Origin: Cycas panzhihuaensis
Lineage: Eukaryota; Cycadophyta
Assembly: GCA_023213395.1 (NCBI GenBank)
Contig: CM041465.1
Span: 149,055,741-149,119,740 of the forward strand
Direction: 5' to 3'
Length of the DNA stretch: 64,000 bases
The notes under the pieces are model-generated. The model was not told where the DNA came from. It saw only the letters and a program-made list of their open reading frames with translations, and ran no database searches. Below, piece after piece: positions 35,291-45,400 of the stretch. Position numbers and translations under genes: made by a program. Positions within the stretch are counted from its first letter, which is position 1. Each line of letters starts with the position of its first letter.

Positions 35291-37910
35291 AGCTTTTAAA
35301 AGGAGTGTTTGTTATTTAGGACAACTTCTCAAGATGTCCATAATGGACATCCCAATGGCCACGGTGTAAAGCTCATCGACAACAGAAAAGGCCTTCCCCT
35401 TTACCATGGGTTGAGGAAGGGCTCTCCTGAAATCGTAGTGACCTAGATGAATGGGAATAGTCTTGGGAAGTAGTGGAACTTCCAAAAGGGAGGTTTTTGG
35501 AAGAGGATTAGGGTGTGGAATAGACAAAGAGACGTCAACCACCTCTTTAGCCGCTTAAGACTGAGTTAAGGCATATAAAAGGGTGGCCTCACGCATTTGG
35601 ATCACCTTCTTTCCCTTATTCTAGGACCGTGAAGGTGAAGGGCTATGACGGTCAGGGGAATGTGAGAAAGAAGACGAATCCCAGGCATCCTTCCCTTTAC
35701 CATGTGAAGGATGAGAATTCAGAGATCTTTCCTAGTTCTAGTTGTTCTTTGCTTGAGTATTACGATCACGCTCCCCATGCTTGGGGAATCGATCCTTGTG
35801 GACTGGTTGGTCAAGGTTGGGCTTTGAGGCCCGTTTGGGAGATGAGTCACGTTGTGAGGCATCCTTAGGATGTTGAGCCCTACAATGTAAATCGTCATGG
35901 AAACACTCCCCGTGAACAGAACACCACTTCTTCTCAAGTGAGGAATCTGTCTTCCTTGCTTGAGAGGACTAGGTGTTGTCGTCCTAAGGGGAAGTGGCTT
36001 GAATATCTTGTTGGATTCATTTGTTGGAACTGGGTAATGAAGGAGCTTGAAGTTTGAGTTCCTCCATTATACGTTCGAATGAATGTATAGCAGAAGTGAG
36101 TGGGTCTAGGGTCTTCTCAGTTGAATGAGAAGAAGGCCTAGTGGATTGTTGTGGTTTGGATTCTTTAGTTTGGGGTGGTGCCTCATGACGTTGTGAGGAC
36201 TTAAGGGGCTTCTTGAGTCCAACCTGGATCTCAATAGCTTCAAGCACTAAGCACTTTACGATGGTGGAATCACATGTGGTTGCCCCCATCTTAAGGAAGT
36301 GCATTAACGAAGAGGTCCCTCTTAAATTCCTCAGGCAAAGTAGCCTTAGTGGAATGGAGGAGGTCATGGAATTGCCACACAAAGTCACGATTCATCTCAT
36401 CGTGACCTTGTTTAAGCGAAATGAGGGATTTCATTCCACTTTCAAATGGATGAGCCATATCAAAATAGTTGATAAACTCATCCACAAGTTGCTGGAATGA
36501 GAAAATGGAATGGGCAGGTAGGCGATAGAACCATTTAAGGGCATCACCTTGTAGGGATCGTGGAAATAATTTCATTATTATGTGGTCATAGGCCCAGTGG
36601 TCTATGCACGCCATAGAAAAACTACGGACATGCTTTGCTCGATCCTGTGATGAAGTTCCGTCAAACTTAGGAACTTCGAGGGGATGAGGTGGTAAGTTGG
36701 TTCTTAACACCTCGATAGATAAGGGTGTCGATTTATAATCCATGAAGGGGCACACCCTTGCCTGGATCATAGGATCGACAAAGGATATGGAAGGCAGTGG
36801 ACAAGGAACAGATGGGGGTGAAGGGCCCATCCCTCCTTGAGGAAATGTTCCCTGCTGAGAAGGGGCTTAAGGATAAGCACCTTGAAAGGGAGTTGGGTTT
36901 CTTTGCAAAGGCGCAGCATAAGGAGCTATATAGGATAGCGAAAAAGAGGGGTGAGGGACCAGGTTTTGTCTATATGGGCCACCCGTGGGTGGCGCAACCC
37001 CATATAGATGTAAAGGGTGCACTCCGTAAACCAGAATGTGGTTCCTTTTACCGTGCCCCCAAGGCTGAGATGTATAGCCTGGGGGTACGTAAAGAGAAGG
37101 ACCACTAGGTTGGATTTGAGTGTATGTAGGAACATATCCCACATGACTAGTAGTAGGAGCGTTAGTAGGACCTCTAGGCCTACTAGGAAATGTATATGCC
37201 ACGTTAGGAGGTGGCATATTGGTTTGACTAGGGAAAGGCATGCTAATCCCAAGCTGGGATAAAGACATACCACGAGAGGGCCCTGAAGAGTTGGGACCAT
37301 GATGAGGAATAGAAGGTGCAATGGTCATCCGAAGGGTAGATGTAAAGATCAAATGGGATGGATATGTAGGCACAAAGGGGTTGCTTGTTGTGGGAGGAGT
37401 AGATGCAAATGAACATAGCAAGGCAGGCGTAGATGAGGAAGGTGCTCCACTATGCAAGGCATCTTCAAACTATCTAGGACATGATTGAAGACAAGTAGTA
37501 CGAAAGCACTCGTTAAGAGCGTTGACCACGTCGGTAGGAGGGGTATCCACTTGATCGTAGGAGGTAGACAGGACCTCAAATGAAGTAGACTCCTCAAGGT
37601 GCTCCTCATAAGAATCACCACCTGGGTGATGAATCTCAAGAGAAGATGGACCCTCTACTTCATGAGTAGAGGGTTGGGCATCAAGTGGGCAATGTTGATC
37701 ATCCAGATAGTAAATAGGATTGTCACCCTCTTGGGTGGACCACAAGAAAGATGTGGGGAACTCATGAGCTCTCAAAGCAAAGGCATGATAAGCCTAATCT
37801 GAAGGGTATCCTTCCATTATCGAATTGGGATCCAACGATGGAAGAAGGCAGTATGCAGGATCTTCTAATAATGGAGGTAAACTATGTAGGTGATGTGAGA
37901 AGCATCGCAT
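35291..37910 (-). pseudogene. Element B gag
   Basis: Start at 37910 (MRCFSHHLHSLPPLLEDP), matching element C (MRRFSRRLHGLPPLLEDP). It is followed by an acidic segment (STQEGDNPIYYLDDQ), a Pro-rich region (frame 37457-36867, GGPYRQNLVPHPS, YVPPGYTSQPWGHG) and the conserved capsid-like region in frame 36830-36291 (LEVPKFDGTSSQD, GDALKWFYRLP, FESGMKSLISLKQGHDEMN). A C-x2-H-x4-H-x4-C zinc motif lies near 35925-35885 (WCSVHGECFHDDLHC). The C-terminal part near 35540-35310 (VVDVSLSIPH, YDFRRALPQP, VVDELYTV) leads into protease. Several stops and frame changes. Confidence 0.88.
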
Positions 37911-38073
37911 ACAAAACTTGCCAATACATTAGAAGAGGAAAAAGAATGCAAAGTATGTGTTGGGGGCTACCCAACAAAAGAAACAAGTATGGAAAACTAC
38001 TAAAAAGTAGTAGTACTAACAAAAGGGATAGAAACTAGCTCCCCTACTGGCAGGTCCCCAGTATGGTCGCCAG
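37911..38073 (-). other. Element B leader and primer-binding site
   Basis: On the minus strand the site reads TGGCGACCATACTGGGGACC, four to five bases after the LTR end. Element A has the same site with two changes and element C shares TGGCGACCAT. The tRNA cannot be named from memory with confidence; it is not initiator tRNA-Met. The leader from here to the gag ATG is only about 130 bases. Confidence 0.7.
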
Positions 38074-38077
38074 CCGA

Positions 38078-40876
38078 TACGCATCTACAGGATGGTTACT
38101 ATGGTCGATAGGAATGAAGATGGTCAACAACTAGTGTTGAGGGTGTGGATGAGAACCTATAAGCAAAGGGAACACCACGCAGGGCATCCATGCACTAGAG
38201 CGCAAGTTCGAGACCCACGAATGGCACCCAACTACCTTGTAGTAGCTTTCAATCTGAAAGGAAAAAAGATGCATGCAAGGGTAGGCTAGATGGTCTCGAG
38301 AGGAAGGTCCTCCCACCCTTGGATGGCCATAAGGGAACATGAGGAATCCTTAATAGGTTTTCCTATAACAAAGAAAAATGAAGGTGATAGGGTATAGGCG
38401 AAGGGCCGAGGATGAATGTGAGTAGGCTTCCCTAGATTATTTGGTTTAGACAGATACAACTAAGGGAAGGAGTAAGAAATGGACAAAAAGGGGAACTCTT
38501 TCCTTTTCTCTCTCTTTCACTCAATATGCAAAGGACAAGAGAAAGCAAAAGGGCATATAAGCATTTCATATACAAGCAAGCAAGCTAGATGAGATGCATC
38601 TATGGGTATTTTCGGGATGGATAAGGGAAAGAAGGAGGAATGTACTTCCTACTATGCCTTTTCCTAAAAAAATAAACATGCAATATTCTTATGCAAAAGA
38701 AGCAAGTAGCTAATTGATCTCTCTTTTTTACTCTTATGTGACCTATTAGATTAATATAATAGATTTTGTACAAAAGCAGAAAAAAGGAAAGAGGTGACAG
38801 GGAAGAGGGACAAAACGTACCTAGAAAGTGTGGCGGTCAACGAAGGACCTCGCTTGTGTGTAATGTACACCTTCTCACCAATCGGTTGGTGTGTGACCAA
38901 GGTTGATGCGGAAGACAGGGGATTCCTTACCTTCCCCTTATGAAAGATAAGCAAAACAGAAAGGATAAAGGAAGCAAACAAAGTGAAGGAAAAAGGAGGA
39001 TAAAGGCTTACCCAAAATTGGATATCTTTCCCCTTTGTGGATGCCGCTTTGAACTTGCACACACAAGAGTTTCTCCCTTCCAAGAAGGGGTTGCAAGAAG
39101 GCTATATGTATGGAAATATATATAATGTAATTGCTTAAAATATTATATTTAAATTAAAGTAACTACTACTACAAACAACTCAACTTTCCTCAAGCAAACC
39201 ACACACATCAAGCAAGAAAAAGGGAAGGGCAGCCTCAGAATGGAAAAACCCTCTGCTAAAGTTCTCCACGCAGCCTTTAGGTACAATAAGGTATGGGTAT
39301 ATGATAGTTTATGGACAATCAATAAGTATGAGAATATGTAAGGCAAGATGTTGTAGAGGTACCAAGGTAACAAAGTCACTATGGACAGCGATCCGTCACA
39401 CAAGTCTCACCCAAGACCCTAAGGGATACCAAGCAAAGTTAGGGGCATGAAGGAGGCCCAAAAGAGGGGTGTGCAGGCCTAGAATCAGTGCAACAAGGGC
39501 TGCGTACACTGATATCCAGCGTAAGGAAAGACTCCACCTTCTCCTAGCCAACCCAAGGAAAGTATGGAAGCATGAGAAGAAAGACAGGAAGGGGGTTGCC
39601 CTTAGGGACTAGGTCTGAGTGGGATGGATCCCGCCTTACTCCTTTCACCCAGTCTGTATGAGCCTTCTCCCACTGCTTTCTTGAGGAGAACCAGTGGAGA
39701 AATGGTAAAAATCTAAGAGTACAAAGCTAAACCCAAAGAAGACAACTTTTTACTACAACCAAAGGGTAGAGAGTAGGAAAATATACTTGAAAATAAGTCC
39801 AATATGGAAAGAATACACATAAAACCCTGAAAATAAGACCAAAGGTACATATTGGGCTGAGTCTAGGGAAGATTTGCCCCTGCAACCAGTGAGAAAGAGG
39901 AGGTCCTGCAGGGTCTGCAGGAGGTTTCCCTAAGAAAGATTGTAGAAGGCACTTGCTAAGGCATAGTTGAAGGAGAACCACAAAAAGCTTGCTTGAAAGT
40001 GCTTGGAGGAGGGCCTTCCACCACATAGAAGAGTTGCTGTAGGAGGATCCTGAGATAGAGTAGTAGGAAATGTAGGATTGCAGACACACCTGTGTTAGGG
40101 AGGAGGAAAGGAGTAGAAACACAGTAGTAGAATGTGAAATTGAGGAGCCAAGAGATGTGAAATGATGATCATTTTGGGTTTTATACACATCTCAACCCTA
40201 ATCGAGTGTTTGGGGTGAGAATAGGGCTGAGCTGGGCGAGTGGCCATGTGGCAATTTTGCGGAAAAGGCAAGAGTTACCATGGCAGATATAAAAAATAAT
40301 TTGCAATAGTCGCACCATAGTAAACTGCACGGTACCACAGTAAACTTTGCAATACCGCTTAGTTTACAACGGTGCAAGACCAGGAAGCCAAAATGGCCAC
40401 AGTCAAGGCTGTGGGAGCCTTAAAAAGTGATGTGGTAGGCCTAGGAGAGGCTGTCCCTCTTGTTTAGGTGGCTAGGGACAGTTTGGGAGGCATACAAATA
40501 AGGCCAAATAGAGCATCAAGGGCTAAAGTTCCCAGAAAGATCATGATAGGGACATAGGGTCAAGGTATGAGCAGATCATACAAGTCAAGTGAGGCTTAAG
40601 GTGATGTGGAGGTAGCGCAAAGGGTCGTAGAATGCCATGGGGATGCCTACCTTGCGGAAAGGTAGGTCCCACAGGTCGTCATAGGCTCACAATACAACAA
40701 GCAGTATGATCAAGCAAATGGATGTAAGGTGATCATACAAATGAAGCAGTCAGTCATGCAATAAGGCAATACTTCTATCAACCTTTCTAAAGAAACAATA
40801 AAAGTAAAAAGGAAGAAGCATACCTATGCTTACCTCAGTCAACCCATCTGTATCCATTCCCAGTAGCTAGAGAACA
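38078..40876 (-). repeat. Element B 5' LTR
   Basis: About 2799 bp, paired with 23753-26553. The transcription start should lie about 30 bases left of the TATA box at 40185-40179 on the minus strand. Palindromic sequence with GGTACC cores lies just upstream (about 40320-40375), next to a box reading ATCTGCCATGG on the minus strand. Confidence 0.92.
40179..40185 (-). promoter_or_regulatory. TATA box of the element B 5' LTR
   Basis: TATAAAA on the minus strand, in the context GTGTATAAAACCC. The partner LTR has it at 25883-25877, and element A has GTATAAA at the same place in its LTRs. Confidence 0.6.
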
Positions 40877-40963
40877 GAAAGCAAAGGTGATCAGGAAATG
40901 GAGATGGTCTCAAGGGTTGTCACAACGAGAGGAACAAAAGAGGTACTTGTTCGGGTCCCTACC

Positions 40964-40971
40964 TATATAAG
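40964..40971 (+). promoter_or_regulatory. TATA box of the antisense gene in element A
   Basis: TATATAAG on the plus strand, collinear with the box at 27934 in element B. It now lies less than 100 bases from the inserted B LTR, so the original upstream sequence of this promoter has been moved to 23270-23752. Confidence 0.65.
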
Positions 40972-41155
40972 TAAAACTCGACGAAAATGGAATTCATTTT
41001 CATGGGCTCACGAATGATTCATAGCCCTTCTCCTTATGCAACGGAGTGCAACCCAACTTTGAAGGCATGTAGGGAGAGATCCAACCATTGGATCGGGATG
41101 TGGAGACAGCCGGTGAGACTAAAGAGATGAGATAGCAGTAGCGAGGGTAGATTTG

Positions 41156-41655
41156 GTGAGTGGATCTCCCATACCTAAACCTATTTCGTCATCCAAGTTT
41201 GATTTCTTCTAGTTATTTTTGATGTAGTTTCAAGCCCCTTATGGGTAAATAACAATCTCTTGGAGTCTAAATTGGACCTAGCGAGAGGGGGGACTGGGGT
41301 ATCAGGTATTCATGGTCCCCCTGAGCCTGAGTGTGGCCTAGCCAGGCAAATTTTTTTTTTTTTTTTGGGTAGGAAACCTCCCATTCTAGGGGGGGTCACG
41401 TTGGCACCGTGGTAAAGATTGCGGTGCCGTGATCTTTACCACGAGGCTGCTAAGATAGGGATAAAATCTCAGCTGGACTCATGCTAAACTCTACAGTACC
41501 ATGAAGTTTAAAGCGGTGCAAAGGTAGACTAACTAAAAAACATAAAAGATGGTCCGAAGGACAACCAAATCTCAATCTGGGAGGAGTGAGAGGCAGTCTT
41601 GAGGGCAGACAAGTAGGTTTAGATAGGTTCTAACCATTTTCTGGGTGTTTTACAG
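41156..41655 (+). other. Leader intron of the antisense gene in element A
   Basis: Donor GTGAGT at 41156 and acceptor TTTTACAG ending at 41655, ten bases before the ATG at 41665. The 500 bp length is close to the 487 bp of element B. Confidence 0.6.
41408..41525. repeat. Palindromes inside the antisense-gene intron (element A)
   Basis: At 41408-41443 perfect 12-bp arms (CGTGGTAAAGAT and ATCTTTACCACG) flank a 12-bp centre that is itself partly symmetric (CGG..CCG). A second, weaker palindrome with a GTACC core follows at about 41490-41520 (TAAACTC, GAAGTTTA). Both lie in the same order in element B. Confidence 0.85.
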
Positions 41656-41664
41656 GTAGTTATT

Positions 41665-43600
41665 ATGGTGGATAACTGTGAGAATATAGGAGTGGTTATG
41701 CTCAGTTTCATTGAGATGATGACTCATAGAGATCGATGAGTGCTGGGGAGGTGTGGCTTATTGAAGGCCATCCAGACACCACAGTACACATCTGACCAAT
41801 GCCTTTTAGCGGATATTGTCTCTCACTAGGATCGACAAAGGCACATATTCCATCTTCCCCAAGTGGGAGATGTCACAGTCACACAAGGAGACATTAGGAG
41901 GATTCTGGGAGTACTAGTAGCAGGAGCACTAGTGTCACTAGGCACGTTGCCTAGTAATGATGCTGCACATAGGAAGGCAGTGAACTATTTCATAGGTTAG
42001 GAATAGTGGAAGAGGAGAGGCATACCGGTGTAGAGTATAATCATATCCAAGATTCCTCCTGTGAGGAAATTGATTACACTATGCATTCTATTCTAGATAT
42101 CCCAGAAATAGAAGTATAGGGATATACCCAACGGATGGATGGATACGGTGAGGAGATGTGAGGCTGGGGAGAGATTGGACTGGGCCACATTCATAGTGGT
42201 AAACTTAGTTGCCTAATTAGATGCCATCAGGGTAGCTAGGAGAGGAGGACTATCCTATAACATGTTGTTGCAGTGTTGGTTCTTTGATCACTCTAGAGCA
42301 GTGGCACCACCAAGAGGGCCCCACTTGATTTCAGCATGGGCTCCTATGGTCCACAGGTGGTAGACTCAGTTCAGGGGAACCAAGGACCAGGCACATGTCA
42401 GGCATTCAATAGAGGCTACATCATTAGACCTCCTCACCATGACAGACTACACATCAAATCCGTATAGAGGGGTGAAGTGGGATAGTGATGATAAGGTAGG
42501 AGGAGTAGGAGGTGCCCCTATTGAGGGAGACGATAATGATGGAGGTGATAAAGGTGGTGGGGCTAGCCCATCAGGAGTGGCAGGTAGAGAGACGGGTCCA
42601 TCAAGGACCACAGGAGAAGAAGCAAGTCCATTAGGAGTCACAACAGGAGAGGCGGGTCCATCAAGGACTATAGCAAGAGGTGGAGCTTCCCAGACACCAG
42701 TCCAGAAGTTGAGGATAGTGGGGAGAGTCCAGGCAGTGATAGCACCAACAGAGGAGGGTGGAGGTGCCCTAGTAGGCCAAGCAATCAGAGAGGTGGTACT
42801 AGAGGAGGAGGAGGTACCAACAGTAAGTGGAGGACCCAAAGATGAGGTGATCATCCGAGTCAGGGAGCCGACAGTCCCAGTAGGTGAGACATTACCTTTT
42901 CCCATCATCTTTTGATCACCAGATATCTAGTTGTTGTGATTTATTTGATTTGTTTGGTATACTTATGGATGTATATGCTGAGACGTGGCATGCTGGATTT
43001 TATAGGAGTGGTGGACATTGGGTGGTTGGTTGAGGCGGTAGTCTGGGAGATGTTCCCACAGGTCTACATGGAGGGACAACCTCCCATCCAGGCAAGGGAG
43101 GAGCCACAGTCAGTAGGGGACCATATGACGACATTCGCCCCTTTAGTCAAGATTAGAGACGTGTGGGCAGTAGAGTCCCAAGATCACGAGGCATAAGTGG
43201 GATAGCTACAGGGAGAGCTAGATATGACCAGAGCGGAGAGAGATGCTCTATGAGGCTGGGTCCATGCTCTAGAGGCTTAGGGAGGAGCAGGTGATGATGC
43301 AGAGAGTCACATTAGGATAATAGTGCTGGAGGAGCGACTCTGAGGAGTGGAGGGTGAGAGGGATAGTATCCAAGTGTGATACAATCAGTTGGTGGGTCAG
43401 ATGGTATCGAGGTCATCGAGGAACATGACATATACCCACACAGTGACGACGACCCTAAGGAGGCCTTAAGATGAAGGGAGTGAGGCAGGGAGCTTGTAGA
43501 GGCACTGGAGGAGTCTGGGAGGCATGTGGTCCCCAAGAGAGGGATCACATAGACCAGGAGATGATACCCCAGGAGCAAGATAATACTAGAGAGTAGGGTA
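41665..43600 (+). pseudogene. Antisense accessory gene of element A, plant-mobile-domain-like
   Basis: Plus strand, opposite to gag. One frame from the ATG at 41665 runs to 42915 (about 417 codons), broken by stops but with no frame change that I can see. It reads MVDNCENIGVVMLSFIEMMT, RCGLLKAIQTPQYTSDQ, then DRQRHIFHLPQVGDVTVT and GDIRRILGVLVAGALVSLG, resembling the plant mobile domain. WATFIVVNLVA and LSYNMLLQCWFFDHSRAV follow. The open stretch 42439-42915 is acidic and Gly-rich. A probable second intron ends TTTATAG at 43004, and the second exon reads VVDIGWLVEAVVWEMFPQVY, LDMTRAERDAL, then RSLGGMWSPRE near 43510. The donor of the second intron is unclear. Expected location is nuclear if the domain is correctly named. 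Confidence 0.7.
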
Positions 43601-44330
43601 CATCAGGTTTTTTTACATGGGAAAGCACCAGACCTCTAGGGAGTCACTATATATTACCACATGATTGTACTCCTCCCTGCAAGGATTCTAGCTTCCTGTA
43701 GATGATGTACCATACCATTTGTATAATATGACACATGATGATTTTGTGTATATAGACGAGGCCATTGGCACCCTATTGATATATGCTGATGTGTGTGATG
43801 ACACGTGATGATGAATAATGTTATGTTTGCTTTTATGTGTATATATGTATATGTATGAGGGTGTACGGATGCACAAGGAGCTATATATCATGATGTTTTT
43901 GGTTGATTATCATATAGTTTATGATAGAGCTACCCACACTTCCTTTCATGCAAGGGCATATTTCTAGCAGGTGCACACATGATCACCATGAGTAGCAGCG
44001 ATAGACATATGCGAGGCTAGGAGGTAGGGTAGCATGCATGTCCACATGGGAGCATAGTAGGATATGTAAAGGAAGCGCTAGCAAGAAGGGAGTGTCGATA
44101 CTCCCACATGCCATCTTGGTTGGGGAATGTACCTGAGCTCAGGAGCAATAGGGATAATACACCCAATTAGGAAGATAAGACCCCCAGAAAAAGGGGGACA
44201 AGAGGTTCCACGAGAGGAAACCAAAAGAAGCAAGAAGGCCACCTTAAGTCGCCATCCCACCTGTGACTAGGGGGAATAGGGATGCACCTAGGGTGGTAGT
44301 TTAGGCTCATTTTAGAGTGCAAAGAGGGGG
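43601..44330. other. Spacer downstream of the antisense gene (element A)
   Basis: Collinear with 30511-31225 of element B up to about 44325. In B, integrase begins at this point; in A, the sequence instead changes to material I match to the protease-RT linker side, so the pol deletion joint lies near 44325-44500. No gene seen. Confidence 0.6.
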
Positions 44331-45400
44331 AGAGGTGTGCCTAGCCCACACAGGGATAGGGGTAGTCACACATAGAATTGGAGATAGGTGACAGAGGGTA
44401 GGCCCTATGTCGATAGGCCTATAAGCAAGCTGGTTATGGTTAGAACCAAATGAGTGTAGTGGGATTAACATGTGATGAATCACATGGCAAGGTCGCATCT
44501 GCTTAGGAGTGGATCTAGTCCTAGGGGAGGATTTAGAGTATGAAGAAGAAGTACCTCTACGAGTGGATTATCGATGCGGATGCCTATGTGAAGCTACTTA
44601 GGGAGGGTGAGAAGGTAAAAGAAGTGGTTGATTCAAAACCAGCAGCTCAGGAGCTAATGTAGAATGAGGAGAAGAGGGAATCTTCAATTCGAATATCTCC
44701 CTAGATACGTATGAAACCAGGGTAACACGTCAAGGAGGGGGCTTATAACCCTCACTGTTTGACTCAGAATCACCCATGACAACTAAGTAGCCGTAACTAC
44801 CTATACTAATAGGGGCAAACCTCACTAGGTTTGGCTCATGATAAGGCATAGGTTCTGACTGATAAAGGTCAGTTTCCTAGAACAAAGGCTCTACAAAAGG
44901 GATAACCTCCTCAGGATTACTATCTTCATCATCAAAGATAGCTTGGCATACTGGGTGAGAAGTGTGAGATGGCATAGGCTCATGGGTGACAATCTTAACT
45001 CGTCCTTCATGGACAAATTTAAGTTGCCCCCAATGTGAGGAGTAGATTGCTCCCATTTGGTCAAGCCATGGTCGGCCCAATAAGAGGTTGTACTCCACAT
45101 TGATATTGAGTACAATAACCTTGATAGAAACGATCTTCCCTCTTAAGGTGAGGGAAAAGGAGACTATCCCTAAGGGGGACTTCTTAGTCCTGTCATACAC
45201 TTGGAATTTCGAAGGGACAGACTCAAGAGCTACTATGCCCAGCTCCTTGAGCATGCATACATGCATAGCATTAACTGAGGAGCTATTATCCATGATGGTC
45301 CTCTTTATGATAAAATCAAGAGTGTCAATGGAAATGACAAATGGGTAATGCAAAAGCTTCTCCCATTCACTAGGAGATGGGAGATCTCAGGGATCAAACA
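44331..45400 (-). pseudogene. Element A protease and truncated linker
   Basis: The frame 45353-44877 is a retropepsin region: FVISIDTLDFIIKRTIMDNS, then SSVNAMHVCMLKELGI, then VEYNLLLGRPWLDQMGAI and the tail GQLKFVHEGRVKI. The catalytic Asp (MDN) is present, but the next residue of the usual D-N-G pattern is Ser. The linker after it (PIGIGSYGYLVVM-like, near 44820-44780) matches that of B and C. The linker ends near 44330 without leading into RT. Confidence 0.85.

Larger units (their letters stand above)
23753..40876 (-). mobile_element. Element B: Tat-like Ty3/Gypsy retrotransposon nested in element A
   Basis: LTRs at 23753-26553 and 38078-40876. Minus-strand order: LTR, primer site, gag, protease, linker, RT, RNase H, integrase, then an antisense split gene, the second RNase H, polypurine tract and LTR. 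The full pol is present but carries stops and frameshifts. It splits element A between the second RNase H and the antisense promoter. The bases next to the LTRs (GTCGA on the left, GAAAG on the right) do not make a clean duplication. The LTR pair is less diverged than that of element A, which fits the nesting. Confidence 0.9.

Noticed and set aside
36797-37108. 103-residue plus-strand frame within element B gag
   Set aside because: Complement of the Pro-rich gag region that is conserved in A and C on the gag strand.
42447-42908. 153-residue minus-strand frame in element A
   Set aside because: It lies on the gag strand opposite the acidic segment of the antisense gene. The plus-strand frame is the one that matches element B and continues the upstream frame from 41665.
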